Shown piece by piece: positions 34,131 to 44,536 of a stretch of 64,000 nt of DNA; the first letter of the stretch is position 1; every line of letters begins with the position of its first letter. The position numbers were made by a program, and so were the translations under genes. Location of the stretch: the NCBI GenBank assembly GCA_036346255.1, contig CM070638.1:40610394-40674393 (forward strand), written 5' to 3'. The notes below the pieces were generated by a model that ran no database searches, had not been told where the DNA came from, and saw nothing but the letters and a program-made list of their open reading frames with translations. Source of the stretch: Ampelocalamus luodianensis. Lineage: Eukaryota > Streptophyta > Magnoliopsida > Poales > Poaceae.

Positions 34131-36925
34131 TCAGGCTTGGTCAACAAAGAGCTCGGGGTAGTTGGTCTTAAGGTCTTCTTCTTTTTCCCATGTGGCTTCA
34201 CTTTCTGGGTGATGACTCCACTGCACCTTGTATGATCGAATTATCCTGCTCCTGGTGACACGCTCTGCGACATCCAGAATCTTGATGGGTCGCTCCACAT
34301 AAGTGAGGTCTTCTTGGAGATCAAAGCTTTCCAGGAGGGTGTGGTCTTTTGGCACTCGGAGGCATTTCTTCAGTTGTGACACATGGAAGACATTATGTAC
34401 TGCTGACAAAGATTCTGGCAGCTCGAGCTGATAAGCTACTTCACCTCTCTTGGCTAGAATCTTATATGGTCCCACAAATCTGGGTGCAAGCTTTCCTTTT
34501 GTCCGGAATCTTCTTACTCCTCTGAGCGGAGTAACTCTGAGATAAACAAAATCTCCTATCTCAAAGTTCAATTCCCTCCGGCGGTTATCAGCATAACTCT
34601 TTTGTCGGGTTTGTGCCACTTTCAGATGTTCTCTTATGGCTTTTACCTTACGTTCAGCATCTTTGATCAACTCAGGTCCGAAGAGCTGATGTTCTCCTAC
34701 TTCATCCCATAGGAGTGGGGTTCTGCACTTTCTTCCATACAAAGCTTCAAATGGAGCCATTTGCAAACTGGCTTGATAGCTATTGTTATATGAGAATTCT
34801 GCATACGGCAAATTTTTGTCCCAACTTTGTCCAAAATCTAGGGCGCAGGCTCGGAGCATATCTTCAAGAACTTGGTTGGTGCGTTCTGTCTGGCCATCCG
34901 TCTGAGGATGATAGGTTGTACTGAAGTTGAGTTTGGTCCCTAACGCTTCATGCAGACTCTGCCAGAATCTTGATGTAAACTGGGAACCTCTGTCGGACAC
35001 GATCTTCTTGGGTACTCCGTGTAGACAGACAATCTTGGCCACATACAACTTCTGCCAATTGACTGCTTCTGTATGTGGTCTTGACTGGGATGAAGTGAGC
35101 TACCTTGGTCAACCGGTCAATTATTACCCAAATAGAATCATATCCTGATTGGGTCCTAGGAAGTCCAGTGATGAAGTCCATGCCAATCTCTTCCCACTTC
35201 CATTCTGAATTGGTAGTGGCTGCAACAATCCAGCTGGTCTTTGATGTTCTGCTTTGACTCGCTGACATACATCACAGCAGGCGACGAACTCAGCAATTTC
35301 TCGCTTCATACTGACCCACCAGTATTTCTCCTTCAGATCCTGGTACATCTTGGTGCTTCCGGGGTGAATGGAGTAAGGCGATTCATGAGCCTCCTTCAGA
35401 ATCGACTGCTTCAACTCCTGTTGATCCGGTACACATATGCGGTTTCCAAACCATACTTTTCCTTGTTCGTCTTCGGAGAATCCTGGGGCTTTGCCTCTTT
35501 GCATATTCTTTTTGATCTCCTTGATGTCTTCATCTTCTAGTTGTTTTTCTCCAATCTGACCTTGAAGGGTTGACTGTACTTCCAAAGCATTCACACAACC
35601 TTGGCTGACAATTTCTAGGTTCAGATGCTTCAATTCTTCATGTAGTTCTGGCTGATCCTTCTGCACCATCATGGTATTACAATAGACCTTTCTGCTCAAG
35701 GCATCCGCAACTACATTTGCCTTGCCCGGATGATAGTGAATCCCAATATCATAATCTTTTATCAATTCTAGCCATCTTCTTTGTCGAAGGTTTAATTCTG
35801 CCTGCGTGAAGATGTATTTTAGGCTCTTGTGGTCTGTGAAAATCTCACAGCGATTACCAATGAGATAATGCCGCCAGATCTTCAAGGCATGCACAATCGC
35901 TGCTAACTCCAGATCATGTGTCGGATAATTTCCTTCATGTGGCCTCAACTGCCTGGATGCATAAGACACAACTTTGCCTTCCTGCATTAGCACACATCCG
36001 AGACCTTGACGGGATGTGTCGCAGAAAATCTCGAAATCCTTACGGATATCTGGTAGGACTAGCACAGGTGCTGAGACTAATCTCTTCTTCAGGTCTTGGA
36101 AACTTTCTTCACAAGAATATGTCCATTCAAACTTCTTTTCCTTCTTTAGGAGTTGAGTCATGGGTTTTGCAATCTTAGAGAAATTTTCAATGAACCTGCG
36201 GTAATAACCCGCTAGCCCAAGAAAACTTCTTACTTCTGTGACTGTTCTGGGTTGCTTCCAATCCATTACTGCCTCAACTTTGGCTGGATCTACTGCAATT
36301 CCTCCAGCTGACACAATATGTCCAAGGAATGCCACTTGACTTAGCCAGAATTCGCTCTTGCTGAATTTGGCATAAAGCTGATGCTCCCTGAGCTTATCTA
36401 GGATCATCCTGAGGTGCTTCTCATGCTCTTCTTCATCCTTCGAGTAGATGAGAATGTCATCGATGAAAACAACCACAAACTTATCCAAGAATTCCATGAA
36501 CACTTTGTTCATCATATTCATGAAGTAAGCAGGGGCGTTCGTCAAACCAAATGACATCACTATGAATTCATATAATCCATATCTGGTGGTGAAGGCTATT
36601 TTTGGAATATCTTCTGGTCTGATCTTTAGCTGGTGATATCCGGATCGCAGATCAATCTTCGAAAAGACACTTGCTCCTTTCAGCTGATCAAACAAATCAT
36701 CTATCCTGGATAACGGATACTTGTTCTTGATCGTCACCTCATTGAGTGATCTGTAATCAACACACATCCTCATGCTATTGTCCTTTTTCTTGACGAACAG
36801 TACTGGTGCTCCCCAAGGTGAAAAGTTGGGTCGGATGTACCCTTTGTGTTGCAATTCTTCAATCTGTTTCTTCAATTCTGCTAACTCATTGGCTGGCATT
36901 CTATAGGGCCGCTTCGAGATTGGAG
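34131..36925 (-). pseudogene. G2 pol: RT, RNase H, integrase, chromodomain (three frameshifts)
   Basis: RT motifs are 'MRMCVDYRSLNEVTIKNKYPL', 'FSKIDLRSGYHQL' and active site 'FVVVFIDDILIYSK'. RNase H has 'FEIFCDTSRQGLG' and 'YLIGNRCEIFTDHKSLKY'. The integrase zinc finger is intact ('HPGSTKMYQDL', 'CCDVCQRVK'). The core has Asp in 'GMDFITGLPRT', Asp in 'VSDRGSQFTS' and Glu in 'QTERTNQ'. The chromodomain ends 'HHPESEATWEKEEDLKTNYPELF'. One-base shifts appear near 36930 (protease-RT border), near 35210 (before 'EWKWEE') and near 35050 ('LAEL/YVAKIV'). Catalytic residues are all present, so the copy died recently. The chromodomain would direct insertion to marked chromatin. Confidence 0.93.
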
Positions 36926-38623
36926 CTATGCCGGGACTAAGTCAATTAGGAACATTACGTTCCTATCTGGTGGCATGCCAGGTAGATCATCAGGAAAGAC
37001 TTCAGAATATTCTTGTACAACAGGTATGTCTTCAAGCTTCACTTCCTTCATGCTGGTGAGGATGGGACTGCCTCTGGTACAAGTCTTGGGCTTGAATTCA
37101 ACAGAAATCCCTTCTTCATTGGTGAGAGTGATGGACCTATTGGCACAGTCTATCTGTCCATGATTCTTGGCTAGCCAGTCCATTCCGAGAATGACATCCA
37201 AACCTTGGGAATGTAAGAATATCAAGTCTGCCAGAAAGGACACTCCAGATATTTCAAGGGTGAGGTTCGGGCATAGAGAACTAGTTCTCATCTCTGAACC
37301 CGGGGAATGGATTATCATAGGATTGGCTAAGGAAGATATGGGTAACCCATTTTTGCCCACAAACTTATTTGACATAAAAGAGTGTGAAGCTCCGGAATCA
37401 AATAGCACTGAAGGTGGTATTGAATTGATAAGAAACATACCAAGAACGACATCCGGTGCTGCCTGGGCTTCTTCCGCTGTGACGTGGTTCACATGTCCCT
37501 TGATAAACTGGCCTGACGGCTTTGCAGTGCCGCCAGTGGCTGTGGCTCCTGGTGCTGGCTTCGAAGATGCTGCTACCTGCTGCTTCTTGGGGCATCGGTT
37601 GGCGTAGTGCCCTGTTTCATTGCAGTGGAAATAGGTCACTCCTGCAGCTGAGGGAGCGGAGCTCTTCTGCTGAAATTGCCCTCCAGTTGATGCGTTGCGG
37701 AAGTTGGAGGTGTTGGGGCGCTGGTTCTGCACTGGAACTCGAGATGTGGAAGTCTGGAACTTTCCACGCTGCGGCAGCTGCGGCTGAATGAATCGAGGCT
37801 TGGGAAGGCCTCCTGCATTGAACCTCTGGGCGGCCATCCTCCGCTTGCGGTTCTCCATCTCCTGATGCTTGGCCTCCTGACGGATCGCCTTGTCCACCAA
37901 CTGTTGGAAATCGGTGAAGTTCTGGGAGATGAGCTGGACGGAGATGTCATCGTTGAGTCCCTCCAGGAACCTCTCTTGCCGGTCTTCATCTCGGGCTACA
38001 TCAGCCGGGGCGTAGCGAGCCAACTGGTTGAAGCGGTGAAGATACTCGCTCACCGAGAGATTGCCTTGGCGAAGGGCATGGAACTCATTTTTCTTCACTG
38101 TCATCATGCCAGCAGGGATGTGGGCATGACGAAAAGCTCTCACGAACTCGTCCCATGTGATGGCCTGGGCGTTGGCGTGGGAGATGCTGAAGTTGTCCCA
38201 CCACTCCGAAGCTGGTCCGTTGAGCTGGTGAGAGGCGAACAAGACCCTCTCACGATCAGTGCATTGCGCGATATCCAGCTTCTTTCCGATCGCGCGGAGC
38301 CAGTCGTCAGCATCCATCGGCTCGGTGCTGCTGGAGAAGGTGGGAGGACGCATGCGCATGAACTCCGACATGGTCACCCGCTGAGGAGGGTGTGCCGGTG
38401 TCTGCGTTGCGGCGGTGGCTGCTGCTGCGGCTTGGGCATTCTGAGAGTTGCTGAGCGATTGAGCCAGCAAGTCAATGAGTTGTGTTTGATTGGCCATCAT
38501 TTGAGGCCAGTCTGACCCTTCTGTTGGTGGTGGGGGAGGCTGCTGAACGGGCTGTTCCTGATGGTCGGTATTTCCATTGCTCTGACTTTGTGTGCTGCCG
38601 TTTCTAGTGCGAGTGTTCACCAT
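36926..38623 (-). CDS. G2 gag-protease polyprotein (565 aa)
   Basis: The ORF is open from ATG 38623. An Asn/Gln/Thr-rich start is followed by a poly-Ala stretch and the gag domain at residues about 90-245 ('MDADDWLRAIGKKLDIAQC', 'LFASHQLNGPASEWWDNF', 'FRHAHIPAGMM', 'YLHRFNQLARYAP'). Next is a zinc knuckle region (residues about 335-350). It reads YFHCNETGHYANRC, so the first Cys of CCHC is replaced by Tyr. Then come 'VNHVTAEEAQAAPDVVLGM' and the aspartic protease site 'VLFDSGASHSFMS' (about residue 407). It ends at the shift near 36930 instead of continuing into RT. Gag forms the particle; the protease matures the polyprotein. Confidence 0.92.
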   Translation of the reverse strand: MVNTRTRNGSTQSQSNGNTDHQEQPVQQPPPPPTEGSDWPQMMANQTQLIDLLAQSLSNSQNAQAAAAATAATQTPAHPPQRVTMSEFMRMRPPTFSSSTEPMDADDWLRAIGKKLDIAQCTDRERVLFASHQLNGPASEWWDNFSISHANAQAITWDEFVRAFRHAHIPAGMMTVKKNEFHALRQGNLSVSEYLHRFNQLARYAPADVARDEDRQERFLEGLNDDISVQLISQNFTDFQQLVDKAIRQEAKHQEMENRKRRMAAQRFNAGGLPKPRFIQPQLPQRGKFQTSTSRVPVQNQRPNTSNFRNASTGGQFQQKSSAPSAAGVTYFHCNETGHYANRCPKKQQVAASSKPAPGATATGGTAKPSGQFIKGHVNHVTAEEAQAAPDVVLGMFLINSIPPSVLFDSGASHSFMSNKFVGKNGLPISSLANPMIIHSPGSEMRTSSLCPNLTLEISGVSFLADLIFLHSQGLDVILGMDWLAKNHGQIDCANRSITLTNEEGISVEFKPKTCTRGSPILTSMKEVKLEDIPVVQEYSEVFPDDLPGMPPDRNVMFLIDLVPA

Positions 38624-38837
38624 CTGCGGAATTTTCCAAAGACTTAGGAAAGAAAAGATAGCACTAGGGAGGGGAATAAATTTATATTAGCCCAAAAAGC
38701 ACACAAACACCAGACAAAGAGCAAAATTTTCTTTTTCAAGGTAGTTCTTTATTTTATTCATTTGATTATGGCTACCACAGAAGGTTAGTAGCTCATAATT
38801 CGTAGCTAACAAACGAACTAGAAGGAAAAGCAAATAT

Positions 38838-39422
38838 CTATGGGGTGGATGGGGTGTAGTCGGGGGAGTTGCAGGTACTGCCTTGGCCTGCCTTGTAGAG
38901 AGCTAATTCTGCTTCGGTTGCTCTCAGCTTCTCCTCTGCGGCCTCTAGCCTTCCCTGAACCAGATGCAGCTCGTCCAGAGTGTTGCCATAGGTGTAGTCC
39001 ATCGCCTTGGCTAATTCCACCTGATGGGTGATCTCCGGCATATCCTCCTTCTCGACAGAGCTGAAGGCACTGCCTAGCCGAGTGGGGATATGCATGGGAT
39101 AGTACTGGAATGCAGTATCCCGAAGGTGGGCGTCGTAGGTGTAACGAAGTCGGCGGACGGCTTCCCTCGTCGCATCTTGGATGCCGTCAGTGAAGGTCTC
39201 CCGACGCATTGGGGCGTCGAAGATGTGGTACGTCGTATCCGGTGCCAAGTTAGAGTAGAGGATGACCTCCACTCTCCAGCGCTCCTGCTGTCCCACGATG
39301 TACTTGTATCCTTGGTATGTGGGCCTCTTCTTGAAGCTCAGGTGCTGCATCATCTTCCACAAGATGTCGGCCCACTCTCCAGCAAAAATTCCATGTGAGA
39401 TGCGGGTCGGTCTCTCGGCCAT
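38838..39422 (-). CDS. Extra ORF upstream of gag in G2 (194 aa, unknown function)
   Basis: An intact ORF in the same direction as gag starts 153 bp after the primer site and ends about 215 bp before the gag ATG. I do not recognise a named domain. It is rich in charged and aromatic residues ('EWADILWKMMQHLSF', 'YKYIVGQQERWRVEVILY', 'PMRRETFTDGIQDATREAVRR', 'DTAFQYYPMH'). The C-terminal part ('VQGRLEAAEEKLRATEAELALY') looks like a coiled coil, so it may dimerise. A diverged relative lies at the same place in G3 (54291-54540). Additional ORFs upstream of gag are known in some plant LTR retrotransposons, with unknown roles. No signal peptide or membrane segment is seen. Its open frame beside a broken pol suggests it is a real gene of the element. 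Confidence 0.82.
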   Translation of the reverse strand: MAERPTRISHGIFAGEWADILWKMMQHLSFKKRPTYQGYKYIVGQQERWRVEVILYSNLAPDTTYHIFDAPMRRETFTDGIQDATREAVRRLRYTYDAHLRDTAFQYYPMHIPTRLGSAFSSVEKEDMPEITHQVELAKAMDYTYGNTLDELHLVQGRLEAAEEKLRATEAELALYKAGQGSTCNSPDYTPSTP

Positions 39423-39574
39423 CTACAATTTTAGAAGAGACAAGAGTTTAGAAATCATTTAACAGAGAAAGGATGAGTAAGACTCTGGAAGACAGGTAAA
39501 TAATTTTAAATTTTTGTAAAATAATCCTTAATGGTTTCACCAGTTCTACCGTGGGCCATGACCTACAGTCGATT

Positions 39575-39587
39575 GGCTCTGATACCA
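39575..39587 (-). other. G2 primer binding site (tRNA-iMet)
   Basis: The minus strand reads TGGTATCAGAGCC, an exact iMet complement, four bases after the LTR end at 39592. Confidence 0.93.
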
Positions 39588-39591
39588 CTTT

Positions 39592-42500
39592 TGTCGAACC
39601 CGGGAGCGAAGGATCTCGGATTCTCTGTGTTCATATACCGGTCCAGGATTTCCAGTATACACAGTCTCACAAAAATGAATATCACAATCATATCACGAAA
39701 TTGTAAATGACATTAATTAATAAAAGGTTTAATACAAACGAGTCTGAATAACAATTAACAAATAACAAATGAAAGACAAAGCGGAAGCATAATAATATAT
39801 GGGGCCACACGACGCGCCACAGGCAATCGTCTGGGTCAAGGCCTACTCGTCCAGGTCCTCACCGTCGGGGAAAAGGTCTTCTCCTGAATAAGATTTATTC
39901 AGCAAGAGTGAGCACTACTACCGTGCTCGCAAGCTACACCCAATATTGAATGGAAATGCATGCATAAGGAGTTCAAGTGAATAAGGCAGGGTTGTTTTTG
40001 CATAAACAACATTTTCAGGTTAAATAACTGTAGTAATTTCCAAGGCAATTTTATATTATAGCTAAAATCAGATTTTATAATGTCAATATGATAACATGGA
40101 TAACCTCCAAAGAATGAGTGAAGGATACTCTCCTAACACTTGGCTTCCCGCCCAATTTTACACAAGGATTAACCATCCACAGATATTTGTTTAAAACAGG
40201 TTTAAAACCAAAGACAATTCTAACTTTAAGTGGCCCTGCTAGCATGTCCATGACCGCGGACGCGGCTATTCGAATAGTTTCTACTCTGCAGAGTTTGTAC
40301 AACTTTACCCACACAAGATGACATGCTCGATATGTCGGCCAATTCACGCTTCCGTAGGCGTGCGACTGAGCATTTATCATGAGGCCTTTACGATGTTTTG
40401 TCCTAGTATACTCATGCCCGCTAAGGTTTCGCCCCTTTGGACTAACCGTCCTCCGGAAGCCCCCTCGTGCGCCAAGTGGGAATAAAACGTCTAACCGACA
40501 CCCACATATTCACATGACATAAATACACTAGAACATCACAAGTTAGTTAGCCAAATCCTGCCCATACAGGACATGTGGTAGTACGATAAGGCATAGCAAT
40601 AAGCGGCTCAAAGACCGGTTCTCAATTGACTTGGGCGTCATTCCTACAAACCATGGGCCTTAATCTTCACCAGATCAATCCTGTGCATAAACCTGCACCC
40701 ACCATTCCGACCATTTCGCCCAAGTCCAAACCCATTTCTGATTTTTTTTTTTATATTTTGAATGAAACTCTGTTCATAAACCATGTGGTAAGACAATACC
40801 ACAATGTCAAGTTTGAAACAAATTTGTAAGAAATTTTGTGAAATACCCTCCCAAATTATGTAAGTGTGAACTAAGCCAGGCTAAGCATTTGCCTAATTTT
40901 TGATAATATTTAGTCTATGGTGTAAAGGCAAACAAGTACAATATACAAATTGGTCATACAATGGAACATAGGAATAACTATATAAAAACGGGACATTGAA
41001 ACATTTGTATAAACATATGCATGCATTAAATAATTTAAAAACTGAAAATACTTTAAACTACTGGGGCAATATGGTCAATGATGTAACTTGCCTTCGTTGG
41101 TGTCCTGGAAGTCTAAGTCTTCAGTGGGGTCGAGCTCTCCGGAGTCGTCGAAGTGTAAATGCGAAAATACGACAAATTCAAATTCAAATTCAAATAAATT
41201 CACAAACTCATATCAAATTAACTCCAAATTGAAATATTTTGGTTTAGTTAGCTAGATTATAATTTTATACCAATTTTGCAACTTGAACCACCCAATTTGG
41301 AGTTCAGATGTAAATGTTATGAATTTTTGAAGTTTGAATCCTTTTTAAAACCTAAATTCTGATTTTATTAGATTTTCTGATTTATTTTTCTAAAGGAAAA
41401 TCAGTTTATTGCGCAATGATTACATCAGCACTGAATTTTCAGCATTAAATTTAAATAAAACGGTTTCTGACATGTGGGCCCCATGTGTCATACACACGGC
41501 CCATGTGGACCAAGCTCACTGAGCTTTGGGACGACGGGCACGGTGGACCGTGCCGCGTGTGCGTGGCGCTGACGCGGCTCCACGCAGGCCGTGTCGCCGA
41601 GGTGGCGCCCAGGTGGCGATTGCGTGGCGATGCCACGTCGGCCTAATGCCGGCGACGGCTCGGTGATTACCTCGCCGGCGCTAGGGCCTCCGGCGAGGGG
41701 CCCGGATGGTACCAACAGAGAGAGGGGGTTACGGGGTTCCTGATGCGCTACCTCGGGGCGGCGGGGCGAGGCCTTATGGTCGTCGGCGGGGAGGTTTGGC
41801 GGCGGCGTGGTACGGGTGACGATGAAGTCAGTGCTCCCGAGGTCCTCCGGCGACGAGGTGGTGCGCATCGGGTTCGCGGGGCGCTGGCGATGCCGAAGGT
41901 GGTGACGGAGAGGACGAAGCTCCAACGGAGGCGCCGGAATCGGAGAAGAAGGCGGCCGCGGCGGAGAAGCTTGATCGAGCGATTCGGCGTCGCTAGTGCG
42001 AGAGAGGAGAGGAGTGCGGGAGAAGATGGAGGAGGAGAAGGGGCTCACGGGGCTCCCTTTTATAGGCGCCGGGGAGCCCTGGAGCGGCGTGGAGGTAGTG
42101 GAGATCGTGCGCGGCGGTTTCGGTGAAAACGTGCACGAGGTGAGGGGATTGAGGGAGGAGTGGGGGCGGCGCAAGGTGGCGATGCCGTTGCGCATGACCA
42201 CGTGAGGAGAGGGAGTTAGAAAAGCGAGGAATTTGGCGCTCGCGTGACCCGGTCATGGCGGAGTTCTCGGGCGCGCTCGCGCGAAGAAGAAGGGAGACGG
42301 CGCGGGGAAGACGATGAGTGCGGGCCATTGGATTTTAATCCAATGGTCACAATTGTTAGTTGTGACGCGAAGGGGTACGGTGTGTGATCCGGTCGTTGAT
42401 GTAGAATCCGACGGGTGGTGGGAAAGGCGCGGCGTGGGGGATTGTCGCACGTCCGATTTCAATCGGACGGTGGGAGGGGATGAGAGGCGGACGCGGGTGA

Positions 42501-42853
42501 GTGCGGGCCGACGCGGGCTGGCGCGGGAGAAGGTTTGGGCCGAAACCGTTGGGTTTCGGCCCAAACAGGGTTTTCGGTTTTCTTTTCATTTTCTAATTGA
42601 TTTAATTCTGGTAATTCATATGAGCTTTAGAAAATAGCAAAATACTTCCAAAAATTATGGAAAAATTCACAGAAATTCCCTTAATCATTTTGGACTTAAT
42701 AAAATTAGTTTCAGCTATTTGCTGGCTTTTGATTTTGCAAATAAATTTTTTTAGCTTTAAAATACTTATAAAAAGCTTTTAAAATTTCAGAAAATTTCCA
42801 CCAAAATAAAGAAATTTAAATTTTTACTGAAATTTGAAAATTGGGCTGTTACA
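39592..42853 (-). repeat. G2 5' LTR, 3262 bp
   Basis: The limits are TGTAACAGCCC (minus strand, 42853) and GGGTTCGACA (39592). It contains a TATA box at 42057-42064, CTATTCGAATAG at 40266-40277 preceded by the full 'catgtccatgaccgcgga' block, and a perfect GAGCAC/GTGCTC hairpin at 39910-39928. It is close to identical to the 3' LTR. No coding. Confidence 0.93.
42057..42064 (-). promoter_or_regulatory. TATA box of the G2 5' LTR
   Basis: The minus strand reads TATAAAAGGGAGC. This copy would drive the genomic RNA. U3 palindromes with arms CGTCCGATT/AATCGGACG lie about 400 bp upstream. Confidence 0.65.
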
Positions 42854-42988
42854 ACCAGGCTGTTCCAACTCTTCTTCCGCTACACGACGCGTTTGATGGC
42901 AACAATCTGTGATCATCTACTTGCTTGGCATCCTTATTTACGTCGTAGAATTTTTGAATTGTTAGCTAGCGTAGCCTACCCTATCCCA
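42854..42988 (+). repeat. C1 3' LTR, terminal piece
   Basis: This continues the C1 3' LTR after G2. The first five bases are the target duplication ACCAG. It ends CTATCCCA at 42988, matching the 5' LTR end at 23980. Confidence 0.9.
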
Positions 42989-44536
42989 AAACGCACGGCG
43001 GTGAGCGACGGCCGACTGTGGGGATGAGACATGGCCACGACGCTCGGGTGGAGTTGTGACCAAATTGGTGGGAGCATGAGCATCCCTAAGGTATGTGGAG
43101 CACGCTGGAGGGGTCAGTGGAGGAGGGGGAAGCGCCTTGGGGAGCCGGCAACGAGAACCGTGGGCGGCGTGGGGAGGCCACCGTGGGGGAGGAAACCGGA
43201 TGAGGGAGAGAGAGATTGGGTGGTAGGGGAAGCTAATAGGTGGTGTGGGGTTGCTCTAGGTCCAAGGAATTCAAGAGAGCTTCTCTGGAGAGCTAATGGC
43301 GGTAGTGGAGGCCGCTTTGGCCGGTTTCGGGGAAGATGACCATGGCACGGCAATAATTTGGGTTAGGGCCAAATTTGGGGTCTAATGATTCTTAGATGCT
43401 AAGGCAAGAGGTGATGCAGTACAAAACTGGAGGGACTCACTGGTTCGGCCGGGACGAGGATCGTGAGTGGTGGTCGTGCTCTGAATGCCGCTGGACTTGA
43501 TGAAGATGTTCTGCGTTCCCAGAGCTCTGGCTGCAAAGAGAGGCAAAGGAGGTGACGGATAGAACGAGGGCGACAAGGCGAGCTAGAGGGACAAGAAGAT
43601 GGAGGTCGAAGCCATTCAGTGCGGCAGGAGGCATGGAGGCGGCGTGGCCATGGCCGATGCTGGCATTTGGGGCTTCGCTTGATTTGGAGCTCGGGAAGGG
43701 GTGGAAATGGGGAAGGAAGTTGGGGGAGATGGAAAAGAGGATGAGAGGCATCCCATGCTCGATTTATATAGAAAAGAAGGTGGAGCATTCACGAGGAAGC
43801 CTACGGGCATCATGGCGGCATGCTCGGCACGGCAACAGCATGGTGTGGACACGCGTCCGGGCAGAGCATGGGTGAGGGCATGGGCAAGGAGAAGTTGTGG
43901 GCGACCGGGCAAAACCGGGGGCGAGGTCAGTGCGTTGGTGTAGAGGAATAGCCACGTGGCCCTGCTCAGGCAGTGCTGGCACTGGGCGCCAGGCTACATG
44001 GAGAAGAAGGGCTTGCATGTGGGCCCAGTTAGTCCGTGGGAGGAGAAAGCAATTGATGTCTATAGGATTTTCAGAAAAGGCTGAAGATTTAGGAAATTCT
44101 TTGACATGTAAATACAGTTCTAAAAATCATGAAAATTTTAGGAGAGGTTACTGACATAGTGTAGATTTTTATGTAATTGTTTCAGAATTTTATGATCTCT
44201 ATATATTTCTCTAAAATTCTTTTAAGTTTCAGTTTGTATATACTTTTATTGTTTGACTTCAAGAAATTTTGTAAAACATGTGTTAATCAATCCCCTATTT
44301 TATTAATAGTACATTTATGCTAAGTTTGGATTTTTAATTATCACATTTTGTTTCCATTTATTTTGATCTTTAATTAGTTTTGTATTTCCATAATTTGATT
44401 CTTACATTTCTCTATTAGACAAAAGGTCTTGCAATAAAATCCATAAAAGCAATTGAAAATAAAATCCATCAAAACTTTTTAAAAAGTTCACATTTTTATA
44501 CATTTGAGACATAAACCCAATTTTTGGGCTGTTACA
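42989..44536 (-). repeat. Partial reverse gypsy LTR that hosts C1
   Basis: The right end reads TGTAACAGCCC on the minus strand at 44536, with an AT-rich U3 resembling the solo LTR that ends at 14976 ('tatacatttga'). A TATA-like box TATATAAAT lies at 43763-43770 on the minus strand. The region between 42989 and 43760 is GC-rich leader-type sequence. The several ORFs there overlap in all frames and look spurious. Bases GAGCA after 44536 are a candidate target duplication. The left part lies beyond C1. Confidence 0.75.
43763..43770 (-). promoter_or_regulatory. TATA box of the C1-hosting LTR
   Basis: The minus strand reads TATATAAATCGAGC, about 770 bp into the LTR. Confidence 0.5.

Larger units (their letters stand above)
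30847..42853 (-). mobile_element. Ty3/gypsy element G2 (chromovirus), complete with both LTRs, TSD ACCAG
   Basis: A 12,007-bp reverse element is flanked by ACCAG at 30842-30846 and 42854-42858. On the minus strand the order is 5' LTR (39592-42853), exact iMet primer site, an extra ORF (38838-39422), gag-protease (36926-38623), RT-RNase H-integrase-chromodomain (34131-36925), polypurine tract and 3' LTR (30847-34095). It is inserted in the C1 3' LTR. Pol is interrupted only by three apparent single-base shifts. In a 280-bp stretch compared by eye (31021-31300 against 39769-40048) the LTRs differ at five positions, so this is a fairly young insertion. Confidence 0.95.
23846..42988 (+). mobile_element. 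Ty1/copia element C1 (Angela-like), forward, interrupted by G2
   Basis: Remnants read 5' LTR tail (23846-23980), iMet primer site, leader, gag, protease, integrase, RT, RNase H end, 3' LTR (29307-30846 plus 42854-42988). Integrase before RT marks Ty1/copia. The 3' LTR begins TGTTGGAGATGTGCCCTAGA, which resembles grass Angela/BARE-type LTRs. All coding parts are broken. Several are interrupted or replaced by clusters of a short hairpin repeat. G1 occupies the 5' LTR and G2 the 3' LTR. C1 itself sits in a reverse gypsy LTR that continues at 42989. Confidence 0.85.

Noticed and set aside
37865..38515. 216-aa ORF on the plus strand
   Set aside because: Antisense shadow of the G2 gag gene.
41488..42201. 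237-aa ORF on the minus strand
   Set aside because: Inside the G2 5' LTR across the TATA box; low complexity, and the corresponding frame is split in the other LTR.
43031..44154. Cluster of 80-130 aa ORFs that might be host genes
   Set aside because: They overlap in all frames of a GC-rich LTR leader and promoter region; a TATA box and the LTR end lie in the same stretch.
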